Shown: positions 17,708 to 26,016 of the stretch, one piece after another
Numbering within the stretch: position 1 is the first letter of the stretch
How the letters are laid out: each line of letters begins with the position of its first letter
Assembly: GCF_022844465.1 (NCBI RefSeq)
Contig: NZ_JALHLP010000019.1
Location: forward strand, 1 to 64,000
Source of the DNA: Bradyrhizobium sp.
Lineage (GTDB): Bacteria > Pseudomonadota > Alphaproteobacteria > Rhizobiales > Xanthobacteraceae
Direction of reading: 5' to 3'
DNA: 64,000 nt
The notes under the pieces: generated by a model
What the model was told of the DNA's origin: nothing
Database searches by the model: none
What the model saw: only the letters and a program-made list of their open reading frames with translations
Position numbers and translations under genes: made by a program

Positions 17708-18853
17708 TTAGCATCCAAACGCCCGATTTGCTGAGGCGCCGAGAAGGATGCTTGGTCGATAGCGCGGCAACTCTTTGTGCCGATATTCATAAAGTTGCAC
17801 CGCAGGATACATCGTCGGATTAATTTGCTGTCCAATTGCAACAGCGAGCGGCGCGGGCCCAGCGTAAAAGAGATGCCAGCGCCGGGCCCGGGGATGGAGA
17901 CGCATCCCGGCTTCGAAGGCGCGACGCGTTGCGGAGACCGCGCGCGTCATTTGCTCGGGATGCTGCAGCCAGATCGTAGATGGTGATTCGATCCCGATGT
18001 TGATACGGCAGGTCAGCGGCGCACCGGCTTCCATGAGTGTTTCGTCGGTAACGGCAGCACTGAAATGAAACGCGAAGGTTACTGCGTCGGCATCGCGGCT
18101 GTCGCCATCCAACCCGGTGACGATGGTATCGTCCGGCGGCAGCGTTCGCCGCGGCCACGCCCAAGATTGTTCGTCGCGATGATGCTGGAAGAGGCGAACA
18201 TGGGGACGGCTGGTGATATGATAGCCGAACGCGAGACAGGCGCTCACGGGCGCGATCGGAAACACCGCGATGCGCTTATCGAACGCATCGTCCCCGGCTA
18301 AGAGGATACGGGCCGCCGTCGCGATTTTCTTGTCCGCGTCGGGCCAATCCGAATTCATGGGGACCGAGAGGATCTGTGGCGCGGCTATGGCGAAGTCGGG
18401 GGACAGCGCCGCTTCCATCGTTGCCATATCCAAGGGATGATCGCCACGCAGAACAAGCGCGCTCCAGCCGGTGCGAGAACGTCCGCGTTCGGGCAACGAC
18501 GCCCGCACCCATGCCTCATGGGCCTGTTTGATATCGAGCAATCGCGCGACTGAATGAAAAAACGGCTGGCCGTCGACGCGCCCATGGCAGTTCTGGCAAA
18601 GCAGCATGAGATTGTCGTAGGCGTTCTTATCGGCGTCGCTCATCAACGGCGCGACGCGCGGGCCTTGCGCACCCGCCGCCGCGACATGCGCAATCTCGCC
18701 GATCACGACGATCGGATCGTAATCGGTAGCTTCGGCGTAGAGCTCGACGCGGCACTCAGGTATCGCGCATCGCCCGGCGGCACGCCCCCATAAGAGTTTG
18801 AGCGTGCGATCCGTATACCTTCGCTTGGTCGGCTTGTTTGCTTTCTTTGCCAT
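17708..18853 (-). CDS. cap5: CBASS effector Cap5: HNH nuclease-SAVED
   Basis: 381 residues from ATG18853 (a GTG at 18868 is an alternative). The HNH domain has Cys29, Cys34, the 'GEIAHV' histidine (His56), Asn81, and the 'CQNCHG' pair (86-90). After a linker, residues about 200-370 are a SAVED domain, seen in 'WHLFYAGPAPLAVAIG' and 'PAVQLYEY'. SAVED binds cyclic oligonucleotides; on binding, Cap5 assembles and its HNH domains degrade DNA, killing the infected cell or the phage genome. It is the last gene of the operon, 19 bp after cap6. Which signal it binds cannot be read from the sequence. Confidence 0.9.
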   Translation of the reverse strand: MAKKANKPTKRRYTDRTLKLLWGRAAGRCAIPECRVELYAEATDYDPIVVIGEIAHVAAAGAQGPRVAPLMSDADKNAYDNLMLLCQNCHGRVDGQPFFHSVARLLDIKQAHEAWVRASLPERGRSRTGWSALVLRGDHPLDMATMEAALSPDFAIAAPQILSVPMNSDWPDADKKIATAARILLAGDDAFDKRIAVFPIAPVSACLAFGYHITSRPHVRLFQHHRDEQSWAWPRRTLPPDDTIVTGLDGDSRDADAVTFAFHFSAAVTDETLMEAGAPLTCRINIGIESPSTIWLQHPEQMTRAVSATRRAFEAGMRLHPRARRWHLFYAGPAPLAVAIGQQINPTMYPAVQLYEYRHKELPRYRPSILLGASANRAFGC

Positions 18854-18872
18854 CCGCGCCGTCCACACCCTG

Positions 18873-19754
18873 TTAAGAGGCCGCCATCAAGGGCGATGGC
18901 TCGATCTCGGCAATGGCGGCTTTGAGGGCGGCGACGCCGAACGGCTGGTTGGCTTTCCAACATCGGCGCAAGGCGAGCCGCGCGATGCGGTCAGTCAGGT
19001 CGGAAAAGGTATATTGCGGCTTTTTCACAGTCAGTTTCACAAGCTCCTGGAGCTGCGTCTCCGTCGTGGACGTGCCGTGCAACAGGCGTTGAAAAACCGC
19101 AAATCGGGCTGCTTCGTTCGGGCGCTGAAAGTTGAGGCGAAGCGCGGCACGGCGTAGCACGGCGGGATCAAGCACGTCCGGGCGGTTGGTGATCATAATC
19201 AGCGCGATCGGCGCCGGGCTGGCGGAAAGCTGGTTGATCTGCTTGATGAGCACGTTGACGCCTGCACGGTCTTCGTGATGGGCCTGCATCTGGCTGCGGC
19301 CGGTGGCGAGGTCGTCGGCTTCATCGATGACGAGGATTGCCCGTCCGACCGCGGCAGCGCGGCTCTTGGCTTGGGTGAAAGCATCGGTGACCCGCGACGA
19401 CAACTCGCCTACATGGCCGCCGCCGCGAATATCCGAAGGCGTTTCGAGGCACACGATGCGCTGATCAATCGCGCGTGCCACCGGCGTCGCGATACAGGAG
19501 GCCAGCGCGGTCTTGCCGCAGCCGACATCGCCCGACAGCAGGATCAGCGGTAGGGTTCCTTTGGTGATGTTGAGGATGCCGAGGCCGCCGCTGTGATGCC
19601 GCTTACCCCAGTCGTCGAGGCGCTTGCGGTCGAGGATCAGCGCTAACTCGTCGGCCAGCGATTCCTTAATTGCGTCGATGCCAAACAGCGCCTCGAAGTC
19701 GTGCTCACCCTCCTTGGTGGGATGAATCGTCTCCAGAAGTCGCAATTCACTCAT
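18873..19754 (-). CDS. cap6: CBASS TRIP13-like AAA+ ATPase Cap6
   Basis: 293 residues. Walker A 'GDVGCGKTA' at 75-83, Walker B 'ILVIDEADD' at 140-148, sensor 'MITNRPDVLDPAVLRRA' with arginine fingers. Pch2/TRIP13-like ATPases of CBASS remodel the closed HORMA protein, pulling it off the CD-NTase and thereby switching signalling off without infection. The start shares an ATGA overlap with the HORMA gene just upstream, so stoichiometric translation is expected. Confidence 0.9.
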   Translation of the reverse strand: MSELRLLETIHPTKEGEHDFEALFGIDAIKESLADELALILDRKRLDDWGKRHHSGGLGILNITKGTLPLILLSGDVGCGKTALASCIATPVARAIDQRIVCLETPSDIRGGGHVGELSSRVTDAFTQAKSRAAAVGRAILVIDEADDLATGRSQMQAHHEDRAGVNVLIKQINQLSASPAPIALIMITNRPDVLDPAVLRRAALRLNFQRPNEAARFAVFQRLLHGTSTTETQLQELVKLTVKKPQYTFSDLTDRIARLALRRCWKANQPFGVAALKAAIAEIEPSPLMAAS

Positions 19755-20251
19755 GGCCAGACGCCGACCTTCCCGCGCACAACGCCGTATCCATCCTTGG
19801 AATAGGCGCGGTCGCGCATCGGATCGCCCGCCACGGCTTGTCCGTTCGTTCCCCAGCCACGCTGGGCGGTATAGACCCGCACAGTAGCAGCATGTGGCGC
19901 GTTATCGTCGATGGTGACAAACAAACCGGCGCGCGTGCCGGCCGGGAGCGAGAAATAGTCGATGCCGCCGCCCGTGGCGCACTCATGCACGGTGCCATCG
20001 CTACGGACCCGGTAATCGAGCGCGATCGTTGCTCGGCCCGAACAATGCAATTGAACCTGAAAATGCTGCGCGCCGCGGTGCTTGAGGATGAAGGTGAGCT
20101 CCTCGGCCCAGCTCTGCGCGGTCGCGAGCGTGATCAGCCCGGCGCCCGCCATGGCGTAGAAATCGGCGCCGACCTCTGGCATCACCGCCGCGAGCCGCGC
20201 ATCGGTGAAGGTGTCGGTCCGGCTGCGGGTGGCTGTCATCACTCCGTTCAT
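19751..20251 (-). CDS. cap7: CBASS HORMA-domain protein Cap7
   Basis: 166 residues in the position expected for the bacterial HORMA protein of type III CBASS: between the CD-NTase and TRIP13 genes with one-base (TAATG) and four-base (ATGA) overlaps. Its sequence ('TDARLAAVMPEVGADFYAM', 'LHCSGRATIALDYRV', 'YFSLPAGTRAGLFVTID') fits the divergent bacterial HORMA group, though HORMA sequences are hard to call by eye; the assignment leans on context. It should bind a peptide or phage protein, close, and activate the CD-NTase. Only one HORMA gene is present (some systems have two). Confidence 0.8.
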   Translation of the reverse strand: MNGVMTATRSRTDTFTDARLAAVMPEVGADFYAMAGAGLITLATAQSWAEELTFILKHRGAQHFQVQLHCSGRATIALDYRVRSDGTVHECATGGGIDYFSLPAGTRAGLFVTIDDNAPHAATVRVYTAQRGWGTNGQAVAGDPMRDRAYSKDGYGVVRGKVGVWP

Positions 20252-21327
20252 TAGAGCGCTCCATGGGCGAGGATGGGATTGCCGAACTGCTCGGCCAGGA
20301 TCGCGTCGACGGTGCCGTTATTCCCAGCGTTTTCATGCGCTATCAGCCGGGCAAAGGCATCGCGCGCGGTAGCGAACCAAGAAGCAAATTCCTGCAGCTC
20401 GATATTGCGCCAGTCCCCGTGGACGACGTTGTTATTGACGTTGACCGGGTCGATCACACGCCATTGCGGATTCCCGGGTGCGTTCTCGCGGAACGCTTCG
20501 ACCGTGGGATAGTCGCTGAACGATATCTGCGTGCGCTGCGCCGTCACCGACGCTAGAAAGCTGAACCACTGGAACAGTGTCTCGGTGTAGGTGTACTGGA
20601 CCTTGAAACGGTCATAGGCATAGGCGCAGAGTAACTCGATCAGCATCGTACGGACCTCGTCGATGGTGCCGGACTCGCCGAGGCGGACGCAACGCCACCA
20701 CTTCAGCAGCCGGATGCACTCGTTAAATTTGACCCGGCCTTCGAGGGCGTCACTGGCGCGGCTGCGGCGGCGAACAAACTCGGTGTGCTTGGCGACCGAG
20801 GTCAGGCGGCGCGTGCCGTCCTTCTTCAGGATGATCTGGTGATCTGCGATTGGCGCCACCAGCATCGGCACGAGATCGTAATTGAGCTTGGTCGCGGTGA
20901 ACTGCAGCTCGACAGAACTCGCGGTGATACGGCGCGGCGTGGTGGGGTAGCTCGCTTCCGCGTAGCCGTCGAAGCGCTGCAGCAATTCAGCGATGCGCTC
21001 GCCTTCCGCCGTGGCCGGTTTCACAACGAAGGGCAGATCGACATCCAGCCCCTCGACTTCGAGATCACCGCGCATATGACGGCGCAGGCCGGTGTGCTTG
21101 GCGAACGAACCGCTATCGGGAGTTGCCAGAACGGACAAACCGTCAGCGCCGGCTCGGGCGGAAATCACCCGGCGAATGTCGGCAGCCTGCTTCTGGATGG
21201 TTTCCCGGGTCCCTTGCTCCGGCTTGATCCAGTCCACGAAAGCAGCAAGCCGGCGATGGGAGCGGCTGTGCTGGGTGACGGGATCGGCCGGCCGGCGCGC
21301 CTGGGTGCGCAGATCTTGGACATTCAT
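20251..21327 (-). CDS. CBASS CD-NTase (cGAS/DncV-like nucleotidyltransferase)
   Basis: 358 residues. Nucleotidyltransferase signature: Gly73-Ser74 in 'DSGSFAKHTG', the metal-binding pair Asp95-Val-Asp97 in 'GLDVDLPFVV', and the third Asp151 in 'KLNYDLVPM'. The C-terminal helical region carries 'RLLKWWR', typical of CD-NTases. With HORMA and TRIP13 partners it is most like the CdnC clade, but the clade and the product nucleotide are inferred. First gene of a four-gene minus-strand operon; the 184-bp gap to the divergent XRE gene must hold its promoter. Confidence 0.9.
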   Translation of the reverse strand: MNVQDLRTQARRPADPVTQHSRSHRRLAAFVDWIKPEQGTRETIQKQAADIRRVISARAGADGLSVLATPDSGSFAKHTGLRRHMRGDLEVEGLDVDLPFVVKPATAEGERIAELLQRFDGYAEASYPTTPRRITASSVELQFTATKLNYDLVPMLVAPIADHQIILKKDGTRRLTSVAKHTEFVRRRSRASDALEGRVKFNECIRLLKWWRCVRLGESGTIDEVRTMLIELLCAYAYDRFKVQYTYTETLFQWFSFLASVTAQRTQISFSDYPTVEAFRENAPGNPQWRVIDPVNVNNNVVHGDWRNIELQEFASWFATARDAFARLIAHENAGNNGTVDAILAEQFGNPILAHGAL

Positions 21328-21412
21328 AGGCCTGCCCTATCGGTTAGGGCACGCGGCCCGAGGGTGATCATCCCGAGTAGACGCTTCCGCCCGGAGAGAG
21401 TCTAGGGTATAA

Positions 21413-21441
21413 TTGACAAATGTATCAGTTTTCGAATTATT
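21413..21441 (+). promoter_or_regulatory. Candidate promoter of the XRE-ImmA-exonuclease operon
   Basis: TTGACA at 21413-21418, 17 bases of spacer, then ATTATT at 21436-21441: an AT-rich sigma-70-like pair on the plus strand, about 70 bp before ATG21512. A TATAAT hexamer overlaps at 21408-21413. The minus-strand promoter of the CBASS operon must also lie in this gap but is less clear. Confidence 0.45.
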
Positions 21442-21470
21442 TGTTTGCTACACAAACACATCGTTGTTTG
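21442..21470. promoter_or_regulatory. Palindromic operator candidate in the CBASS/XRE divergent gap
   Basis: TGTTTG (21442-21447), CAAACA (21453-21458) and TGTTTG (21465-21470) give two overlapping inverted repeats with 5- and 6-base spacers. They sit just downstream of the candidate -10 box. This is the expected arrangement for an autorepressing XRE regulator that may also repress the divergent CBASS operon. Confidence 0.5.
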
Positions 21471-21511
21471 CCCCATTGACAGATTCAGCCTGATCGATTC
21501 TTCTCGTCCCT

Positions 21512-21838
21512 ATGAGCGACATGGACGTCTATAAGCTGCTGGGATCGCGCGCAGCCAAGCGTCGCGACGAGCTGGGGTTGACGCAAGCTGAAGTCGCCCG
21601 TCAGATCGGCCTAAGCCGCGCGTCCTTGGCAAATCTGGAAACCGGACGACAAAAAATTCTACTACATCACGTCTACAAGCTCGCCGCGGCGCTCAAGGTC
21701 GATTCCGTTCTCGACCTGATACCGAAGACGTTCGCGTTTGAAACTGCACCGGTCAACTTCGTTCGAAGCGATGTGAACGATCGACAGAAGGCGGTGATCG
21801 AGGATTTCGTAAGGCGCGCCGGGAAGAGGAAATCATGA
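21512..21838 (+). CDS. XRE-family repressor, CapH-like
   Basis: 108 residues. A helix-turn-helix spans about 15-65 ('LTQAEVARQIGLSRASLANL'), followed by a short hydrophobic region and a basic tail. It is divergent from the CBASS operon and overlaps the next gene, an ImmA-type protease, by ATGA. That pair arrangement matches CapH (repressor) and CapP (protease), reported regulators that raise CBASS expression after DNA damage. The call is by context; plain phage-type XRE/ImmA pairs look the same. Confidence 0.85.
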   Translation: MSDMDVYKLLGSRAAKRRDELGLTQAEVARQIGLSRASLANLETGRQKILLHHVYKLAAALKVDSVLDLIPKTFAFETAPVNFVRSDVNDRQKAVIEDFVRRAGKRKS

Positions 21839-22365
21839 CCGACAAACCCCGCGCGCGCGCCGAGGCGCGCAAATTGATCCAGGAATTTGGAATCAAGTCA
21901 CCGCCAGTCCCAGTCGAGCGTATCGCAAGATCTCTGGGGGTGAAGGTCGAATACGCGCCGTTCGACGACGAACTGTCCGGTATGGCGTTCATCAAGAACG
22001 GCATACCAATGATCGGCGTAAATTCGTTGCACCATCCCAATAGACAGCGTTTCACGTTGGCCCACGAACTCGCGCATATCCAACTACACCGCCCCGAGCT
22101 TGAAACCGCGGTGCACGTCGACAAGGGCTCGCTTCGAGTGGATCAAACGTCTCTCCGTCGAGATCCGGTTTCCGCGACCGGAACCGATTCCGCTGAAGTA
22201 GAAGCCAACGCGTTCGCGGCCGAACTTCTCATGCCTGAGGCCTTCCTGTCGACGGCAGTCGGTGACAGGAAGCTCGACCTTGAGGATGTCGATGTCTTAA
22301 TGCCGCTGGCGAAGAAGTTTCGCGTCAGTCTAATGGCGCTCCAGCATCGACTAAACAACGACTAA
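21835..22365 (+). CDS. ImmA/IrrE-type zinc metallopeptidase, CapP-like
   Basis: 176 residues. The zinc motif HELAH lies at 77-81 in 'FTLAHELAHIQLH'; 'EVEANAFAAELLMP' at about 121-134 supplies the third ligand glutamate. Such peptidases cleave the partner XRE repressor when triggered; CapP is reported to be triggered by single-stranded DNA. This protein stops soon after the peptidase fold, so it lacks the longer C-terminal sensing domain of some relatives. It overlaps the XRE gene by four bases. Confidence 0.88.
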   Translation: MTDKPRARAEARKLIQEFGIKSPPVPVERIARSLGVKVEYAPFDDELSGMAFIKNGIPMIGVNSLHHPNRQRFTLAHELAHIQLHRPELETAVHVDKGSLRVDQTSLRRDPVSATGTDSAEVEANAFAAELLMPEAFLSTAVGDRKLDLEDVDVLMPLAKKFRVSLMALQHRLNND

Positions 22366-22381
22366 GCCGCGCGAGGGTCCG

Positions 22382-23761
22382 TTGAGTTTCGTTATCTACG
22401 ATGTAGAAACCACCGGCCTCAACAAGCGATTTGATCAGATTTTGCACTTCGGCGCCGTGCGGACCGACGAAGATCTAGTACCGACAGCGCGGATCGAGTT
22501 GCGATCGCGACTGCTGCCTTACGTTGTACCATCACCAAAGGCACTCCTGCTCACTGGTGTCTCCCTCAAGGAGATTACCGAAAATGGGCGACCATCCCAT
22601 TATGAAATGGTGTGCGAGATTCAAAAAACATTGTTGGGTTGGTCGCCGACAGTCTTTCTTGGCTACAATTCGATCAGATTCGACGAAGAGTTTCTCCGTC
22701 AGGCATTCTACCAGTGCCTCCATCCGACATTTCTGACCAACACGAACCGTAACGCTAGGGCGGACGTGTTGAACCTAATGCGCGCGGTCGCCATGTTACG
22801 TCCGGGCGTCCTCGTCGTGCCCCTAGATGGCGAAGGAAGGTCGGTCTTCCGGCTTGCCGACTTAGCCGCTGCGAACGGCTTGGCGATCAAACAGGCCCAC
22901 AATGCGATGCAAGACGTCGAGCTTACCTTGCAACTCTGTCAGCGCGTGCGCGAGGGTGCACCGGACCTTTGGTCGAGCTTCATACGCTTCGCATCGAAGG
23001 CGGTCGTCGTGGATTTCATCGCCATGGAACCCGCATTCGGCTACTTCGACAACTTCGGAGGTAAACGGTGCGTCAGACCGCTCACGCGGATCGCGATCAG
23101 TCCATCGGACCAAAATCTGCATTACTGCTTGGACCTTACAAAAGATATCGGGGCCCTGCGCGCACTTTCTGATGACGAACTCGCGGAGATCGCTAGAGGA
23201 TACGACTCACCTATCAGAAAGCTGAAAGTAAACGGTTCACCGTTTCTTTGCCCTCTGTGGGAACTTGACCACGAGCACCTGACCCCTTCGGACGAAGACG
23301 AACTCACGCGTCTCGCGCAAAGTATCCAAGCCGATGAGGACTTCATCGCGCGACTGACTACTGCCGCGGTGTCGAGCGAACGGATCTATGGCCCGTCTGA
23401 GCATGTCGAACTGCAGATCTACGGGAAGGGCTGGCCTTCGGACGAGGATCTCAAACTCTGCCGGGACTTTCACTCTTCGCCTTGGAAACACAGGCTCGAT
23501 ATTGCGATGCGCCTATCGGACACTCGCCTGCGTCGGCTTGGGCGCCGCCTCGTCTATTTCGAGCGTCCCGACCTGTTGCGTCGTACCGACCGAGACGACT
23601 TCGACGCGGAGGTGTCCAGGCGTGTCCGTGGCGGCGAGGGTGACTTTCCTTGGATGACCGTGCCCCGCGCGCTTGCGGAGCTTGAACAGTTAATGGCGGC
23701 GGCGCCGGTCGCCCAGCACGAAACCATCCAGGCGTTGCGGGAAGAGCTTCTGACGCGGTAG
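22382..23761 (+). CDS. Exonuclease I (SbcB)-like DEDDh exonuclease
   Basis: 459 residues, start TTG22382 with GAGGG five bases upstream, 16 bp after the protease gene. The DEDD motifs are 'IYDVETTGL' (Asp7, Glu9), 'LGYNSIRFDEEF' and 'AHNAMQDVE'. The resemblance to E. coli ExoI continues past the nuclease domain ('MRAVAMLRPG', 'GSPFLCPL', 'ELQIYGKGW'), and the length is close (E. coli ExoI 475). ExoI degrades single-stranded DNA 3' to 5'. In this operon it would consume the very signal reported to activate CapP, so it may tune or terminate CBASS induction; that idea is inference. It could also be an independent defence nuclease. Confidence 0.88.
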   Translation: MSFVIYDVETTGLNKRFDQILHFGAVRTDEDLVPTARIELRSRLLPYVVPSPKALLLTGVSLKEITENGRPSHYEMVCEIQKTLLGWSPTVFLGYNSIRFDEEFLRQAFYQCLHPTFLTNTNRNARADVLNLMRAVAMLRPGVLVVPLDGEGRSVFRLADLAAANGLAIKQAHNAMQDVELTLQLCQRVREGAPDLWSSFIRFASKAVVVDFIAMEPAFGYFDNFGGKRCVRPLTRIAISPSDQNLHYCLDLTKDIGALRALSDDELAEIARGYDSPIRKLKVNGSPFLCPLWELDHEHLTPSDEDELTRLAQSIQADEDFIARLTTAAVSSERIYGPSEHVELQIYGKGWPSDEDLKLCRDFHSSPWKHRLDIAMRLSDTRLRRLGRRLVYFERPDLLRRTDRDDFDAEVSRRVRGGEGDFPWMTVPRALAELEQLMAAAPVAQHETIQALREELLTR

Positions 23762-24124
23762 GCGGTCCCGGCGAACCTTGACGTCTGCGGGTGCCAATTT
23801 GCCTGCTTCATTTTGGCCGGACCTATGGGCTTCGCCAATGACGTTACCGAGTCTGCGAGCGTCGCTTAGAAATCAGTAGCTTTCGCTTATCCGAGAGTAG
23901 CAGCCGAACCTCTTTTCGCTGAAATTTATAGGCCCTTCGAAACGTTGGGTTTTTGAGAACCGTACCGAATCCGCGGAGTCCAGAGCTTCAGAGATAAATG
24001 GGCCTTTCGGAGAATTGAGCGCGCCCTGCCGAGAAGGAGTCCGGAAATCAAATGAGAAATCGCTGCCGCTGTTGGGCTTAATTGCCCACAGGCTCACGCG
24101 GAGAGTATGTGGCTTCGGTCAAGG
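23762..24124. other. Gap between the exonuclease gene and tRNA-Ser
   Basis: About 360 bases with no supported gene. Short frames on both strands lack any recognisable feature. This is the expected place for an attachment-site core next to the tRNA 3' end, but I found no second copy of the tRNA end inside the window. Confidence 0.4.
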
Positions 24125-24214
24125 TGGCGGAGAGAGTGGGATTCGAACCCACGGTACGGTTTCCCGCACACACGCTTTCCAAGCGTGCGCCTTAAGCCAC
24201 TCGGCCATCTCTCC
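24125..24214 (-). tRNA. tRNA-Ser(GGA)
   Basis: 90 bases including an encoded CCA. The acceptor stem GGAGAGA pairs with TCTCTCC; the anticodon stem CACGC/GCGTG encloses TTGGAAA, so the anticodon is GGA (serine, UCC/UCU). A long variable arm and GGTTCGAATCC T-loop are present, as expected for class II serine tRNA. Its 3' end points to the accessory region on the left, the usual insertion site for genomic islands. Confidence 0.95.
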
Positions 24215-24411
24215 GGAGGCTTTCTCTTGAAGGGGCAGAGCCGATTTTGCAAGGGACCCCGACGGCGGCGGCTGTAATTTACTCGATTAATTGAATTTAT
24301 TCGACAAGTTCGGCACGATCGGCATCAGGCGGGAGGGCGCCTTGAACCGAAATCCAGCCCATGCCGACGACCATTGGCAACCCCGACGCCAAGCCAAGGA
24401 TGGAGGACAGC

Positions 24412-24636
24412 ATGACTATCGCGCGGACGCTTCTATTCGCCCTCCTGGCTTCGGCGTTTGCCGGGTCCACCATCTCGCCGGCCATGGCTCAGGTCTGTTC
24501 GCGTCAGGGGGTGGATGTCATCTGCGACGACGGCAGGCGCGGCATCTTCGCGGGCGACGCCATCGTCTGGGCCGACGGCTCGCGGTCGAGCCTGGCCTCG
24601 CCGCATCCGAGCGTCATCATCGGCAGCAAGTCGTAG
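24412..24636 (+). CDS. Small exported protein, copy 1 (truncated by in-frame TAG)
   Basis: 74 residues with a signal peptide ('LLFALLASAFAGSTISPAMA'), then 'VCSRQGVDVICDDGRRGIF' and 'SPHPSVIIGSKS'. Members of this rhizobial family, as I remember them, continue with a '(S/T)V-x-GPGVFVGQGKG' segment and a final Cys pair. Here the codon after Lys-Ser is TAG, but the expected continuation 'VVNGPGVFVGQGKG' is still encoded in frame behind it until 24691, where the sequence changes to an AraC-type remnant. The product is therefore probably a shortened protein or a pseudogene. Confidence 0.6.
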   Translation: MTIARTLLFALLASAFAGSTISPAMAQVCSRQGVDVICDDGRRGIFAGDAIVWADGSRSSLASPHPSVIIGSKS

Positions 24637-24691
24637 GTCGTGAACGGACCCGGCGTGTTCGTCGGCCAGGGCAAGGGCGTGGTGCCATTGG
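24592..24691 (+). repeat. 100-bp perfect direct repeat, copy 1
   Basis: Identical to 27851-27950. It covers the end of the small exported protein frame, the TAG and the in-frame continuation. Perfect identity at 3.3 kb distance suggests recent duplication or gene conversion. Confidence 0.85.
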
Positions 24692-25187
24692 GTACTTGGG
24701 GCTGCTCGATCAAAAGCTGAGGAGCAATCTGGAGCCGGGCACTGCTGCTGCGGCACATCGCCATCTCATTGACATTACTCACCTGATCCTGAGCGGATCA
24801 AACAAGGAAGCTGCTGAGGTCCGCGAGAGATCCATCCAAGCCGCGCGCCTAGCGGCCGCCCTTGCCTACATCGAGCGGCATTACTTTGAACTTGATCTGA
24901 TGTCGAGCAGCGTTGCTACGGCGCTTGGCAAATCCATCCGCTATCTTGAACGATTACTGGAGAGTTCGGGTCGGTCTTACAGTGTCCGCGTTATGAAGCT
25001 TCGGCTCGCGGCAGCGCATCGACTGCTCAGCGATCCCGCTTCAACAGAGTTGCGCATCGATACCGCGCTGAGCGTGGGATTCTCAGACCTGTCGCATTTC
25101 AACAGACGGTTTCGGCAGCGTTTCGGAGAGGCGCCAAGGGCCGCGCGCCAACATGCTCGGCTATCAACATCTCTCCCACCTACTTGA
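24692..25187 (+). pseudogene. AraC-type regulator remnant (C-terminal HTH domain only)
   Basis: The frame encodes about 165 residues that start abruptly where copy 1 of the small exported gene breaks off. It contains an AraC-like double helix-turn-helix: 'ARLAAALAYIERHYFELDL', 'RYLERLLESSGRSYSVRVM', then 'TALSVGFSDLSHFNRRFRQRF'. The ligand-binding N-terminal half and a proper start are absent, so it is most likely a broken gene left by recombination at about 24691. Confidence 0.7.
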
Positions 25188-25508
25188 GCCAGGATGCTTG
25201 CACACATGATCAATTAGTGCACCGAGTTTGGGCGCAAGATTTCTGCTCCTGGGGTAGTAGGGATAGTACCCCGGATAGATCGGAGCGAAGTCGGCAAGCA
25301 AGGGCAAGAACGGTTGCTGTACTGAAATATGGGAATCGCTTTCCCCGACTCGGCCGTTCAGGAGCGTCCCTGGGCATCCTGCGGCAGCTAGTGAAAAGAA
25401 GCCAACACTGCACGCAAACTGCCGGCCACGCCCCGGCGCGAGATCAACTCGCGTGCTCACCGCGATCGTCCAACTCACGAACACTGTGCCCACTGCGCGG
25501 CATAAGAC
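25188..25508. other. Gap without a supported gene
   Basis: About 320 bases between the AraC remnant and the SPW gene. Frames on both strands have no recognisable domain. Probably decayed sequence. Confidence 0.35.
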
Positions 25509-25537
25509 GAGGGGAGGCCGGGCAGCGGCCTCCCCTC
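25509..25537 (-). terminator. Rho-independent-like terminator of the SPW gene
   Basis: GAGGGGAGGCCG (25509-25520) and its perfect complement (25526-25537) form a 12-bp stem with a 5-base loop just past the SPW stop codon. The following T run on the minus strand is weak. Confidence 0.6.
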
Positions 25538-25545
25538 ACTGGGCA

Positions 25546-25908
25546 TCAGGCTGTCACGCGGGGATGGCCCTGGTGCAGAAACCAGAGTCGCAAAGCAGCG
25601 ACGACCACTACAACGATTCCCGCGATGACGTGGAGCGGCGTCACGGTTGCGTTAGACGAGAACTGCACCACCCAGGGCGACACCACGACCCAAACACCAG
25701 CCGCGAGAGTTAGCCACTCCGGCCATTCGGCAAACGCCGCCAGCGCTACCAAGGCAAGCGCGGCGATCAGGATGCCGCTCAGCCAGGCATTCCAGTTCAT
25801 GGGGCTTTCGGCGGAGAACCCAAAAACCCATGGCGACAAGAACAGCCCGAGGCCGATCACAAGGCTTACCAAATCCGCGATCATTTCTTTCTTCCAGACG
25901 ATGTTCAT
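25546..25908 (-). CDS. SPW-repeat membrane protein
   Basis: 120 residues with four hydrophobic helices and two Ser-Pro-Trp motifs ('LFLSPWVFGF' and 'VVVSPWVVQF'), the signature of the SPW repeat family (PF03779). Function unknown; such small membrane proteins often sit in stress regions. AAGGAG precedes ATG25908. It follows the Hsp20 genes on the same strand about 110 bp downstream and ends at a strong hairpin, so it may belong to that transcription unit. Confidence 0.88.
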   Translation of the reverse strand: MNIVWKKEMIADLVSLVIGLGLFLSPWVFGFSAESPMNWNAWLSGILIAALALVALAAFAEWPEWLTLAAGVWVVVSPWVVQFSSNATVTPLHVIAGIVVVVVAALRLWFLHQGHPRVTA

Positions 25909-26016
25909 GGCTGCAACTCCTTATTGCTCCTTTCGTTGAGTGCCTTCGAGGATCACTCTCTTCCAAATTGAACCACTGGCGGGAGCGAGAGCGCGAAGCT
26001 CCCGCTCGCCCTGCGG

